64,000 nucleotides of DNA. Source: Euphorbia lathyris (Eukaryota; Streptophyta; Magnoliopsida; Malpighiales; Euphorbiaceae). Below the pieces are notes generated by a model. That model was not told where the DNA came from. It was given only the letters and a program-made list of their open reading frames with translations, and did no database searches. Numbering within the stretch: position 1 is the stretch's first letter; each line of letters starts with the position of its first letter. The stretch is from positions 86,488,441-86,552,440 of the forward strand of contig NC_088914.1 of NCBI RefSeq assembly GCF_963576675.1, given 5' to 3'. Made by a program: the position numbers and the translations under genes. Positions 20,919-32,136 of the stretch are shown here, in pieces.

Positions 20919-22369
20919 TGTCGGAAATAATTGGCCTAATCCTGAAAGTCAGACTGCACTGTCTCCTTGAGTCAACTCTTTACACGCGAGGCGTATCACC
21001 ATACACGCGAGGCGTACCAGGAAATTCCTCAATGATAAAAGCTCAGAGACTCTTTTACGCGGGCGTACTTCAGCTACGCACGGCGTAAAAGCTCTAATTC
21101 AAGCAATAAAACTTCAGAGACTCAAACACACGGGGCGTACTTTAGCTACGCAAGGCGTGCTTGAGACAACAAGACATGGAATTGGTCCACATGCAGGAGA
21201 TTTCTGGCGGAATGGGCACTTACGCGGGGCGTAGACCACCTCATGCGGGGCGTATCATGGGATTTCTGCACCAAATAATGTTGCTCCATACTTGTTCTTT
21301 GTGAAATTACAACATTGCCCTTGCTTGATGTTTATAAATAGGAAGCTCTTGAACTTCATTTGACACCAACCCAATTTTACACATTAGAGAGCAAAAACTA
21401 TACTCTTTTTTATTATTGTAACTTAGATTTAGATTTTGTAGTTAAACTCTCCCCCTCGAGAGCTTGTTCGGTTGTTCCGGCGTTCCATTGAAGTTCCGTT
21501 CCACCACTCGTCATCAAGCTCGAGAGTTCCACCTCCACGACCTAGGAGACGGCTTTGAGTCCGGTTAGCTAGTTCCAAGGGCGGATTCTCCCTTTTTACC
21601 CGCTAATTAGCTTGTACTCTTCCTATGTACTAGGCTTGGTTGTATTTCATCTATTCACTTTCCATATTTATAATTTATGATTCATAATCTCTATTTCCCT
21701 TTACGTGTTAATGTTTATTACTTGTTTTGATATTTGTAATTGATTATTGTGTAGGAGAATGCGATTTCCGCCGCCATTTGGGCTATCCTTAGGGAGTTAT
21801 ATAGGTGTTGCCTTACCGGAAGTGACAAATCGGAAACCGTAGGAATTGACAAGCCACGGAACTTACGGGCCCTAGTTTCTAATTCCCCCGCATTAGACAC
21901 GCCTTGACTAGGAATCACGTAGTCTAAGCGCTTCACGGGTCGGTCCTACTACACTTAGTCGTCTTTACAAGAGTAAATTATTATCCGTATACATTTAGAG
22001 TCGTTATTTATCGTGGTTATAACTTATCATTATTCATCCTACTTCATAGGGTTGTAGCTACATAAATCTGTGTCGCCAATAGTTAGGAATAGTGTGTAGT
22101 TGCGTCTTACTTTACCCCAAAGTAATCACTGCTTAAATAACATACGAAACTGAGTCGTCTAATACTTGTAATTATAAATCCCGTGGATTCGATACCCGAT
22201 CGTAACCGGATTATTACTTGATACGATGGGGTACACTTGCCTTTAAGTAGTCGTAGTGTCTAGTGGAGTTAGAACATTTAAAAGATCACATCCATAGTCA
22301 TAGCACATTCACCGCAATACACATTTAGTCGTTATTGGAAAAGCTTTACACTAGGCGCCACACCCATCA
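20919..22369 (+). repeat. LTR of an Athila-type gypsy element
   Basis: Starts near TGTCGGAAAT and ends CACACCCATCA just before a TGGCGCCGTTGCCGGGGA primer site. The 3' half has the GGATTCGATACCCGATC stretch typical of such LTRs. About eight near-palindromic motifs of the form TACGCnnGGCGTA lie at 20970-21260. No matching second LTR is present in the window. The exact 5' edge is uncertain. Confidence 0.7.
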
Positions 22370-22375
22370 AGTTTT

Positions 22376-22393
22376 TGGCGCCGTTGCCGGGGA
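22376..22393 (+). promoter_or_regulatory. Primer binding site, Athila/Tat type
   Basis: TGGCGCCGTTGCCGGGGA, the classical primer site of Athila and many Tat elements (usually assigned to tRNA-Asp). Confidence 0.9.
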
Positions 22394-22508
22394 TTTATGA
22401 TTTCTTACAATATTAGACAAAAACATTTTATTGTTAGTTTAAGCATTTGTAAATATTACTTTCTCTTTTAATGAATAATTTATTTCGGTTCTTGTTGATA
22501 TTAATGAT

Positions 22509-22841
22509 TTGTTTCATGGTATGATGCCTCATAGTCGTCATCGGTGGGACGACCGCATGGATGATGAATGCCCACACTCAACCTCGAAATTCGATGTGGT
22601 AAACTCTATGCTTAAAGATATTCATGAAGGATTGTCTAACACTGAGACATATTTTAGGGAATTGGAAAATCTATGGGCCAGATTGAAGTCTCCTCTTGAT
22701 TCTGCCGCGGACGAATCAATTCAAGAGTCCAATTCGGTTTGTCAAAATGGGAAGCTCGAGTTAAGTGAGTTTTCTCAAAAGGATTCCCCAAATAATAAAG
22801 GTCATCTCAGTTGTGAGAAAACGAACATCAATCTATATTAA
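22509..22841 (+). CDS. Start of Athila-type leader/gag ORF, truncated
   Basis: About 110 codons after the primer site with MPHSRHRWDDRMDDE near the start, similar in position and style to the short ORF after the second primer site (26133-26438). It runs into an unrelated copia pol fragment at about 22841, so the rest of gag-pol is gone. No diagnostic domain is visible. Confidence 0.45.
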   Translation: MFHGMMPHSRHRWDDRMDDECPHSTSKFDVVNSMLKDIHEGLSNTETYFRELENLWARLKSPLDSAADESIQESNSVCQNGKLELSEFSQKDSPNNKGHLSCEKTNINLY

Positions 22842-23157
22842 AGAAAACCCCCTATGAACTTTGGAAAGGACGAAAGCCCAACATTGGATACTTTCGTGCC
22901 TTTGGCTGTAAATGTTTTATTTTGAATACCAAAGATAGCTTAGCAAAGTTTGACTCAAAAGCTGACGAGGCTATCTTTTTAGGCTACTCAACAAATAGCA
23001 AAGCACACAGAGTTTTCAATAAACGAACTCAAACTTTAGAAGAGTCAGTACATGTTGAGTTCGATGAAACTAACCCTGCAGGTAGATACCAGCCACTGAC
23101 CGAGGATGATCCACACTCAGCAACCGCTGACCAAGAACCAGCTGCTGAGTATAGTTT
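22842..23157 (+). pseudogene. Copia integrase C-terminal fragment
   Basis: One frame from KKTPYELWKGRKPNIGYFR through FGCKCFILNTKD, FDSKADEAIFLGYS and a short spacer. This is the conserved end of Ty1/copia integrase before RT. There is no RT after it. The fragment abuts Athila-type sequence on both sides. Its strand is opposite to the copia gag at 18195-19508; whether both belong to one family cannot be told. Confidence 0.88.
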
Positions 23158-25196
23158 TGTGTTAGTTCACAAACATCTAAACTTAATATTATTTCATTTG
23201 CTATTAGATGAGTTCGTTCACAAACATAATAAATGAGTAATAGACGAACTATTTGTAAGCTCAATTCACAACCTAGAATGAAATTGCCATAAGCTTGCCA
23301 ATATATCAAATCTCCACCACTTAGTATGAATTCAAGTCAATAAATCAAAGGGACTTAAAACAGGGTGTAATATAGGCTAGGGGTAAGGTTTGGAAAGGAA
23401 AGGATGAAGAAAGGGAAACCGTCAGTAGTAAAAATGTACATTCTACTTTGAAAATGGCCAAATGGAAATCAAAGCTCAATTATTCACAAACGACTTACAA
23501 TTCTCAAATTTCAGAATGAATGTTCAAGATGAACTTAAACAACTATAAACAGACTGGAACTAACAAGAAATGTTTCTTTGCTTCCTCTTTTTTTTTCTTT
23601 TTTCTTTTCCTTTTTTTTATGCCTCTAACTTTTTTTTCTTTATTTTTTCTCGAGGCTTTTTTCTGATTTTTTTCCTTTTTTTTTCAAATAGAAAACCTTT
23701 GAACTAGAACAAGAAAGCTGTTATTTTGCAGACTAATGTCTATTTAGACACTTTTTGAAGCACACCCACATATACTATAACTAAAGGACTATTCAATTGA
23801 ATCCTTATACTTTGACGAACTTGTGGCTTTTAAACATGAAAATTGCTCAAAGTAGCAACTAAACATTGAATAAACTCAAAGAATATATAGACTCTGAAGG
23901 CTAAAATGTCCCTGACCAAAGGACTCAAACAAGGGCTGTGTCAAGAATGGGGAAAAGGCTCAAATGTGGCTAAACTAAGGGCTGGATACTGTTATTTTTG
24001 TTAGTCTTGAGCAAGACTAAGGGTTCGAATTTATTTGAAATGGCTTAAGAAAAAAAACCTACTGCCCTTATCATTTTTAATGCTCAAATTCACCAGATGT
24101 GGTCTCGAAATGCATAACATGGCAAGTTCTAGAATTTCAAACTAAAATTGGACAACACTCAGAAAAATAGAACAAAGAGTAATGTATTTTGTTCTTGCAT
24201 TTAGGCTCAAAGTCTTTCCAAAAATAGGGATAAAAGGTGGTGTTTGCAAAGTTCAAAACGTCCTTCTTTTAGATTTGGATTGACCCATAATTGTTTAATC
24301 ATGTGACAAAGCATAAATGAGTTGCTATTCATATTCTGTTTCTTTTCAGATTAGCAACTTTGAACTCTATAAAACTAACGGGACTCAGTGCTTGCTAGCT
24401 TTGATTGTCAATTTTCGAGCATAAGTTAACGACACACGATGACAACTTTAAGAACATTCATTTGGGTGCCCACCTCACACTAAGTCAAGACAGTATATTC
24501 AATAAAAAATGGTGGGCACCTCACACTAATTCAGCACATATCCCATATAATTAAACCTAGAAAATTGCAGATAATTCACCTAAAATTCAGCAGCAAATTC
24601 GCACCAAAAACCAGAAAATTTGCATCAATTAACTCAGAAAATTTCAGTAGCAAATTCAGAAATTTAATCCCAAATATACCAGTAGCAAAATCTCATCAGA
24701 AAGAAAGCAAATTATTACTTCTAATTAAATTACAGACCCCTAAATACCTCACACTTAATTCTCATATTGTCCTCAATGCGGAACAAAACATGATTATATG
24801 ATGAAGGGCAATAGAAGTTAAATGAAAGAGAAAGAAGAAACTGCCCTGATATGAATAACCATTCGATGATGTAGTGGAAGGCGTTTGTCTCGGCTGCAAT
24901 TAGCGATATTATCACTTGCTTCTGGTGGAGGATCATCTGCATAAGGAATTGAAGTACTTGAGCCTATATCTGTCCATATTTAAGCACTTGTTATCCATGA
25001 AGTTCCTGGAAAGAATAAATAAAAGAGAAGCAAATCCATTAAGAAAGAAGATCAAACAAGAATAATCAAAATAAAAATTTAATGCAAGAATTTAAATCTA
25101 AAGAGTAACAGTTTAGCTCTATCAAAGCTAAACAATGGGCTGCCTCCCAAAAGCGCCTCTATTTAACGTCTTTGGCCAGACGTTTGTGATTTTACA
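23158..25196 (-). mobile_element. Non-coding 3' part of an Athila-type element
   Basis: No gene is seen. There is a long pyrimidine-rich tract (23580-23700), two copies of a GGTGCCCACCTCACACTAA-like stretch (24468, 24522), and near 25140-25190, on the minus strand, GACGTTAAATAGAGGCGCTT followed by TTGGGAGGCAGCCC. The last motif is a familiar signature after the coding region of Athila-like elements, so this block is probably minus-oriented. Confidence 0.5.
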
Positions 25197-25484
25197 TTAT
25201 CCAATTCCTAACCGTTCATCCTCCTTTCCATCCCAATCATAACCAAAAATATTTTCAAGATTGTCCCGGTTACTCTTTTCCTGCACAGTGGAATCAATCA
25301 AGCTATCCTGAAAAACACAGTGAAATTCAATTGGATATAAAATTATACCCTCTCGAATTTCATTAGCCTTAGATGAGTGAATCACAAAAAATTTCTCTGA
25401 ATTTATGATTGAATTACTCGCATCTAAAACATAAAAATCCTTTGAATAATCTAACTCATTAATAGCTATGTAATATTCTAACAA
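25197..25484 (-). other. 95-codon ORF, unknown, retroelement context
   Basis: Minus-strand frame rich in Ile, Asn, Asp and Glu (starting MLEYYIAINELDYSKDFYV). It lies just upstream (minus sense) of the Athila-like signature at 25140-25190, so it may be the tail of a retroelement ORF. I recognise no domain. Confidence 0.3.
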
Positions 25485-26031
25485 GATTAAGCGTATGAAT
25501 GTGTAATTTGGTTTAAATCGGAGTCGCTAAGAATTCGGTTAACTTAGACTAGGTCTTTCTAGGTTTTAACGCTTTCGATTGATTAAATTCCTACCGCTAA
25601 GGAGGAACTGTCTAATGGAAAAGAGGTTAATCTTTAGGAATACTTGGATTAACTTTATAAATTAAGGAAAGATAAGATCGGGAATGAATAAGGAACGATT
25701 ATAACTAGTTCGGATTATTTTTATTAAGAATATGTTTCACAGTCTGTGATCGATAGAAAGTAAACTGCTTAGCTTGCGAGAATCTCCCTTGACTGAAGTT
25801 TTCACCCATTGATTTAATTCATTCAATTTCTTTTATTCATATTTCAGTTTTAATTAGCATAATTAATCTTCACAATTCAAAACCCCCAATTTTACTTTCA
25901 TTGTCTTCTTGGTTATTAATTTAGTTAAATCAGTACTAATCCCTTGGGTTCGACCTTTGCTTATCCTTTTTACAAATCCATATTTCGGTCAAGTAAAGTT
26001 ATATTTATTTTTGGTGGATTCGACACCCATC
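25485..26031 (+). repeat. Partial LTR (3' half) of second Athila-type element
   Basis: Ends GGATTCGACACCCATCA before the primer site at 26038. It contains the CCCTTGGGTTCGACC stretch common in such LTRs. The 5' half is missing; a piece that may be that half lies inverted at 26448-27045. Confidence 0.65.
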
Positions 26032-26037
26032 AAATTT

Positions 26038-26055
26038 TGGCGCCGTTGCCGGGGA
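26038..26055 (+). promoter_or_regulatory. Primer binding site, Athila/Tat type
   Basis: TGGCGCCGTTGCCGGGGA, identical to the site at 22376-22393. Confidence 0.9.
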
Positions 26056-26132
26056 TTAGTTTAACTTGCTTTAATTTTATTAATAATCAGAACTGCATTT
26101 CTTTTCTTTTCTTTGATTGATTTTGCATAATT

Positions 26133-26438
26133 ATGGATCATATGCTTCACCTAATCGATGAGTACCGGTGGGATTCTCATCATTATTATGATCCATATCT
26201 TTCTCCATGTCCCAATTTCTTTTGGAACCAATCAAGTTCAGATAGTTATCAATCGTTTTCTATTAATTCATCGATCTCAGGTATGTCCCTTGATGAAATT
26301 GTTTTGAATTTATCCACTCCAATTTTAGTTCATGACTACGCATTAGAGGAAGATATAATAATAGAAAATAAAATGTGCAAACAGATTATAATCACAAGAA
26401 ATAAAGATGAAGATCAACGATCTCACGATAAAGAATAA
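26133..26438 (+). CDS. Short ORF after primer site, Athila-type leader/gag start
   Basis: ATG at 26133, 101 codons, beginning MDHMLHLIDEYRWDSHHYYD. Same position relative to the primer site as 22509-22841, with a comparable aromatic and acidic composition. It ends at TAA just before the inverted LTR piece. It is probably a truncated element's first ORF; no conserved domain is seen. Confidence 0.4.
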   Translation: MDHMLHLIDEYRWDSHHYYDPYLSPCPNFFWNQSSSDSYQSFSINSSISGMSLDEIVLNLSTPILVHDYALEEDIIIENKMCKQIIITRNKDEDQRSHDKE

Positions 26439-26447
26439 AAGCTCGCC

Positions 26448-27045
26448 TTTGATTCAATCCCTTAACCGAATAAGAATTTAGCTACTCATAACCATGGAAC
26501 TCGGCTATGATAACTTTACAAAACCTGGAAGATAAACGAGTTCTCCCTATTCTGGAATTCTAAGCAAAGCTGAATGCTAAAAGAAACGTAAAGAAAAGGT
26601 TAAAAGAAAGAGGTGCCTCCCTCAAAACATAATGAGGCCTTAAATAGAGTTTTACCCTTCTTAGTCATCTAGGGCAAAGGAAAGGGATCTTAAGACTCCT
26701 ATTCTAACAAAACTTCTTCATTCCCCACAAAATTAGGTAATTTGGACACTCCTTGGCATGTTAGGATGCTTGCTGGGAAAGTAAATCCCGAATCTGCTGA
26801 GTTGGCAATCCTGCTCCTGTCGACCTTCCTTAGTCTTGGGCCAGACTAAGTCGTCTCTGATCACAATTCTGCAACTTTAGGTAAAAATGCCCAATTAAGC
26901 TCCAAATAGCTTTACTTTCTCCAAATTGGTTCCTGCAAGTACCTTATGATAATAACAAGTAAAAAGCTCTAAAATCAAGGAATCAGAATGCGAATAAGTG
27001 CGAGAATAAAGCATGTTTACTTGCTACTTTTTGCACTTATCAACA
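26448..27045 (-). repeat. Inverted LTR fragment
   Basis: Read on the minus strand it begins TGTTGATAAGTGCAAAAAG, like an LTR start, and has a CTATTTAAGG TATA-like box. Its far end (GCTAAATTCTTATTCGGTTAA) resembles the start of the plus-oriented fragment near 25528 (GCTAAGAATTCGGTTAA), suggesting two halves of one LTR type in opposite orientation. It abuts the F-box array at 27044-27045. Confidence 0.5.
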
Positions 27046-28397
27046 ACCCACATTATGTAAGGTAATGGTTTCTAATGAGCTCAATTGGTTGGTGAAATTT
27101 GGTCCAAATTTGCAAAAACTCAACTTAAGATGATTCAAATTCATCGATATATCATCAAAAAGCTCAGTCCTAAAAAGATAGTCAAAACCAAGGTATTTGA
27201 GATTAGCTACGTAACAAGCAAACTGACAATGTGTGAAGAATGTTAAACTTTCAACATCTTTTCCGAGTGCGAACTTAATCCATCTATCAATATCCGCAAA
27301 ATACTTAAAGTCAGTGTTGTCAGCAACACACTTGACATTACTACAGGAACAAAAATGGAGTTCAAACAAATATATCTTTTCGCTCCTGTAAAACCTACAC
27401 AGTTGTTAATGTTGGGAATTTTCTGGATTACGACAATTTAGCAGAATTAATCAATCTCAAAGCATAAGCAATATATTGTTAAGAAAAATAATAGCTTAAA
27501 ACTTGAAAACAATTTTATTGAATTTACGAGGTGTACAAGAGGGTGTTCTCCAGAAACTTTCTAGGGTTAAAATTAGATAAAACCAAAAATAGTATCACTT
27601 CGGTGTTTCCCGAAAATACACCAAAATAATTATCTTACTATTTTAGTCTTTCCCCCAAAAATCAGACTACCCTCAAATCACTCAACTCTCTTAAACTCAC
27701 AATGGAGAACATTGCCTCACATTTTGCAAAATTATGATTACTCTCACTCAGCGTCCATCTTTTTTTTAGCACACTCAATCCATGGTCTTATATAGCCATA
27801 TTCTTGAAGACTTTTTCAACTAATTAGTTGAGGAAGTCAATGTTTCATATATACCACGATTTGTGCCCATAAATCATGACACAACTTGTCTCGGGTTTTT
27901 TTTATATCTATTTGTTTATTTATTTATTTAAATATTTATTTTATTTAATTATTTTAAATTAATAGTTAATTTTTTCCAACAGTTAATTTCTTCGATAATC
28001 CATCCTCTGAAAGTGATGCAAGGTTTTTCATACACTTTCATATATTTATAATTTTTTCCTTCTGTAATGAGCATCTCTTACCAATTAAACCGAAGCAAGG
28101 GTCTAAATGCTGAGATATATCTCCATCTATGTGACAAGATAGATGTCCCCACAGTCTCTCTCAAACTACCATAAAATGAAATTTTACGGAGGAGCTCATC
28201 TGGCAATTTGCTAATGAAATCAGCATCTTCTGTTGCACTTTCCTTTCCTTACCACCCAAAATTAATAAATGCATTAGCAACAGAAAGAATGAGTTTGGAG
28301 CACTTTGATTATCAATGAACCAATCCAATCTTTAACACCGTCAAAAATCTTAAAAGAGTTCAAGAACATAGTAAATACCTTTGTCTCTGGAATCCAT
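27044..28397 (-). pseudogene. F-box array unit A
   Basis: Minus-strand F-box/LRR pseudogene. 5' part (~28040-28397): exon 1 remnant, and an F-box exon with ISKLPDELLRKILSYGSLR. A solo LTR splits the exon (27410-27981). 3' part (27047-27404): LRR-like block with FADIDRWIKFAL, LNHLKLSFCKFGPNFTNQLSSLET, cut after HNVGC. Compared with the gene at 47250, an AAA Lys codon is TAA right after the F-box (TGG TAA GAG ATG), and the C-terminal half is missing. Exon 1 is mostly deleted in this copy. The whole repeat unit runs 27044-28949. Confidence 0.85.
27410..27981 (-). repeat. Solo LTR in unit A
   Basis: 572 bp; minus-strand ends TGTTGGAAAAAATTAACT and AATTCCCAACA, with a TATATAAGG box. It is flanked by 5-bp duplications GTTAA (27405-27409, 27982-27986). 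The TGTTGG...CCAACA ends suggest copia. Confidence 0.85.
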
Positions 28398-28598
28398 AGA
28401 TGTTTAAGAAACTTTCAATTAGAGAGAGCTGCTGAAAATGGCGGAATATAGACAATTTTTGAAAAAGTGAAAAATGATATCCCTTTTATTTTTATTAATT
28501 ACTTTTTACTTGATTTTTTTCTAATCAATCACTAAAGGTCCATTTATTAATTTATATATGTTCATTTTTTATGTTTGATATTTGGGCCCGTTTGGTTT

Positions 28599-28847
28599 TG
28601 TTAGATATATAATTATCTTGTTTAGAAAATATAGTAATTATCTATATAGTATTTGATTGATTTTTAATTATCACATTACCAAAATCAAGCTCTAATTATG
28701 CTTATAATTATGTTAATGTTATAATTACAAATCAATTAAATTAGGACTTGAGTTTGGTAATATGGTAATTATAAATCAATCAAATGTTATATTTCCTAAA
28801 CAAGATAATTACTATATTTCCTAAACAAGATAATTCCATATCTAACA
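28599..28847. mobile_element. Foldback MITE in unit A
   Basis: 249 bp with terminal inverted repeats of about 44 bp (TGTTAGATAT...AATTATCTTGTTTAG against its complement). It is non-coding and AT-rich. Copies recur at the same place in units B, C, D, E and F. Confidence 0.8.
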
Positions 28848-28949
28848 CGTTTAGCTGTTCCAGTTTGATGTTTGTTGTTTCCTATTTTTGTTTACTGTTT
28901 GTTGTTGTTGTTTGCTGTTTGAATATTAGTGTTTGATAAAATTACTAGA

Positions 28950-30333
28950 CAACCACATTATGTAAGGTAATGGTTCCTAATAAGCTCAATTGGTTGGTGA
29001 AATTTGGTCCAAATTTGCAAAAACTCAACTTAAAATGATTGAAATTCATTGTTATACCATCAAAAAGCTCAATCCTAAAAACATAGTCAAAATCAATGTA
29101 TTTGAGATGGGATACATAACAAGCGAACTAACAACGTGTGAACAATGTGAAACTTTCAACATCTTTTCCGAGTGCGAACTTAATCCATCTATCAATATCA
29201 GCAAAATACTTAAAGTCAGTGTTGTCAGCAACACGCTTGACATTACTACAGAATAAAAATGGAGTTCGAACAAATCTATCTTTTCGTCCCTGTAAAACCT
29301 GCACATTTGGTAATGTTGAGAATTTTCTAGATTATGACAATTTAGCAGAATCAATAAATCTCAAAGCATAAGCAATATATTGCGAAGAAAAATAATAGCT
29401 TAAAACTTGAAGATAATTTTATTGAATTTATGAGGTGTACAAGAGGGTGTTCTCCAGAAACTTTCTAGGGTTACAATTAGATAAAACCAAAAATAGTATC
29501 ACTTCGGTGTTTCCCGAAAATACCCCAAAATAATTATCTTACTATTTTAGTCTTTCCATCAAAAATCAGACTACCCTCAAATCACTCAACTCTCTCAAAC
29601 TCACAATGGAGAACATTGCCTCACATTTTGCAAAATTATGATTGCTCTCACTCAACGTCCATTTTTTTTTGGCACCCTCAATCCATGGCCTTATATAGCC
29701 ATATTCTTGAAGACTTTTTCAACTAATTAGTTGAGGAAGTCAATGTTTTATATATGCCATGATTTGTGCCCATAAATCATGGCACAACTTGTCTCGGGGT
29801 TTTTTTATATCTATTTGTTTATTTATTTAAATATTTATTTTATTTCATTATTTTAAATTAATAGTTAATTTTTTCCAACAGTTAATTGCTTCGATAATCC
29901 GTCCTCTGAAAGTGATGCAAGGTTTTTCATACACTTTCATATATTCATAATTTTTTTCTTCTGTAATGAGCATGTCTTACCAATTAAACCGAAGCAAGGG
30001 TCTAAATGCTGAGATATATCTCCATCTATATGACAAGATAGATGTCCCCACAGCCTCTCTCAAATTGCTATAAGATGGAATTTTACAGAGGAGCTCATCT
30101 GGCAATTTGCTAATGAAATCAGCATCTTCTGTTGTACTTTCCTTTCCGTACCACCCAAAATTAATAAATGCATTAGCAACAGAAAGAATGAATTTGGAGC
30201 ACTTTGATTATCAATGAATCAATCCAATCTTTACACTGTCAAAAATCTTAAAAGAGTTCAAGAACATAGTAAATACCTTTGTCTTTGACGACCTAGCGGC
30301 AACTTCCGATGTATGAGTAGCACTAGAATCCAT
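28950..30333 (-). pseudogene. F-box array unit B
   Basis: Same layout as unit A on the minus strand. Exon 1 is present (start codon complement at 30331-30333, opening MDSSAT), then an intron with a GT at the exon edge, then the F-box exon. The TAA after the F-box is shared with A. The LRR part (28954-29310) has lost its clean frame (the 29052-29354 frame is a shadow). The unit runs to 30889. Confidence 0.8.
29314..29880 (-). repeat. Solo LTR in unit B
   Basis: Same LTR at the same site as in unit A. The right duplication GTTAA (29881-29885) is intact; the left is mutated. Confidence 0.8.
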
Positions 30334-30534
30334 AGATGTTTAAGAAACTTTCAATTAGAGAGAGCTGCTGAAAATGGCGGAATATAGACGATTTTTGAAA
30401 AAGTGAAAAATGATATCCCTTTTATTTTTATTAATTACTTTTTACTTGATTTTTTTTCTAATCAATCATTAAAGGTCCATTTATTAATTTATATATGCTA
30501 ATTTTTTTGTTTGATATTAGGGCCCGTTTGGTTT

Positions 30535-30787
30535 TGTTAGATATATAATTATCTTGTTTAGGAAATATAATAATTATCTATATAGTATTTGATTGATTTA
30601 TAATTATCACATTACCAAAATCAAGCTCTAATTATGCCTATAATTAATTATGCTAATGTCCTAATTACAAATCAATTAAATTAGGACTTGATTTTGGTAA
30701 TGTGGTAATTACAAATCAATCAAATGTTATATTTCCTAAACAAGATAATTACTATATTTCCTAAACAAGATTATTCCATATCTAACA
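30535..30787. mobile_element. Foldback MITE in unit B
   Basis: Same element and position as in unit A, about 253 bp with an extra AATTATGC-like stretch in the loop. Confidence 0.8.
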
Positions 30788-31606
30788 CGTTTAGTTGTTC
30801 CAGTTTGGTGTTTGTTGTTTCCTGTTTTTGTTTACTGTTTGTTGTTGCTGTTTGCTGTTTCAATATTAGTGTTTGATAAAATTACTAGACAACCCAGATT
30901 ATGTAAGGTAATTGTTTCTAATGAGCTCAATTGGTTGGTGAAATTTGGTTCAAATTTGCAAAAACTCAACATAAGATGATTCAAAGTCATCGCTACACCA
31001 TTAAAAAGCTCAGTCCTAAAAAGATAGTTAAAACCAAGGTATTTGAGATGGGCTACTTAACAAGCAAACTGACAATGTGTGAACAATGTTAAACTTTCAA
31101 CATCTTTTCCGAGTGTGAACTTAATCCATCTATCAATATCAGCAAAATACTCAAAGCCAGTGTTGCCAGCAACACGTTTGACATTACTACAGAAACAAAA
31201 ATGGAGTTCAAACAAATCTATCTTTTCGCCCCTGTAAAACCTACACAGTTGTTAATGTTGGAAATTTTCTGGATTATGACAATTTAGCAGAATCAATAAA
31301 TCTCAAAGCATAAGCAATATACTGCTAAGAAAAATAATAGCTTAAACTTTGAATACAAATTTATTGAATTTATGAGGTGTAAAAGAGGGTGTTCTCTAGA
31401 AACTTTTAGGGTTACAATGAGATAAAACCAAAAATAGTATCACTCTGGTGTTTCCCGAAGATACCCCAAAATAATTATCTTACTATTCTGTCCCCCAAAA
31501 ATCAGACTACCCTCAAATCACTCAACTCTCTCAAACTCACAGTGGAGAACCTTGCCTCACATTTTGCAAAATTATGATTGCTCTCACTCAGCTTCCATCT
31601 TTTTTT

Positions 31607-32136
31607 CTTTGGTAAGTTACATAGTTATCATATTTGAGTTAATTATTTACAATTATCTAAAACTCCAAACAAATTTCTTAAAATGTGATATATTTAAAAA
31701 TGAAACTACTTTTAACATGATTTGCAGTTGGTTTATTTTTATTTTTAAATTCAAGCGAGTGAAAGAAAAGGGATTTCTTCTGAACCTAAAAACTATGAAA
31801 ACTATGAAAACCGAAGGGCTGAGTTCCAATGAATTAGTCTTTCTAACTAAAAATAATTTAAATCTATGAATTTCTTATACATAATCAACCCATTATAGAT
31901 TCATTTTGTTCATCACCTTTATATCAAATTGAAGAAATTCTCCTTTCGTGATAGTGATTCCTTAAACAAAGATTGAATATTGAGAAATAATTAATAATTT
32001 AAAAATCTTAAAAAAATAACTGACATTTTGACAAAACTAAAAATAAAAGGTGAAAGTTTGATAAAAATCAGAAAGAGTTATATAATTGTAAAATAAAAAC
32101 CAAAACTGATTTTACGTGTAATTTCCTTTCCTCCAG
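31607..32136 (+). other. AT-rich segment upstream of LINE 1, intron-like ends
   Basis: About 530 bp absent from the other units. The left edge reads TTG/GTAAGTTAC and the right edge TTTCCTTTCCTCCAG, directly before the LINE frame, so it mimics an intron. A 105-codon frame inside (31552-31869) has no recognisable domain. It may be a 5' transduction, filler or an older insertion. Confidence 0.4.

Noticed and set aside
23580..23700. Long pyrimidine-rich tract as a possible splicing or promoter element
   Set aside because: No adjacent exon or gene; simple-sequence drift inside retroelement debris is enough.
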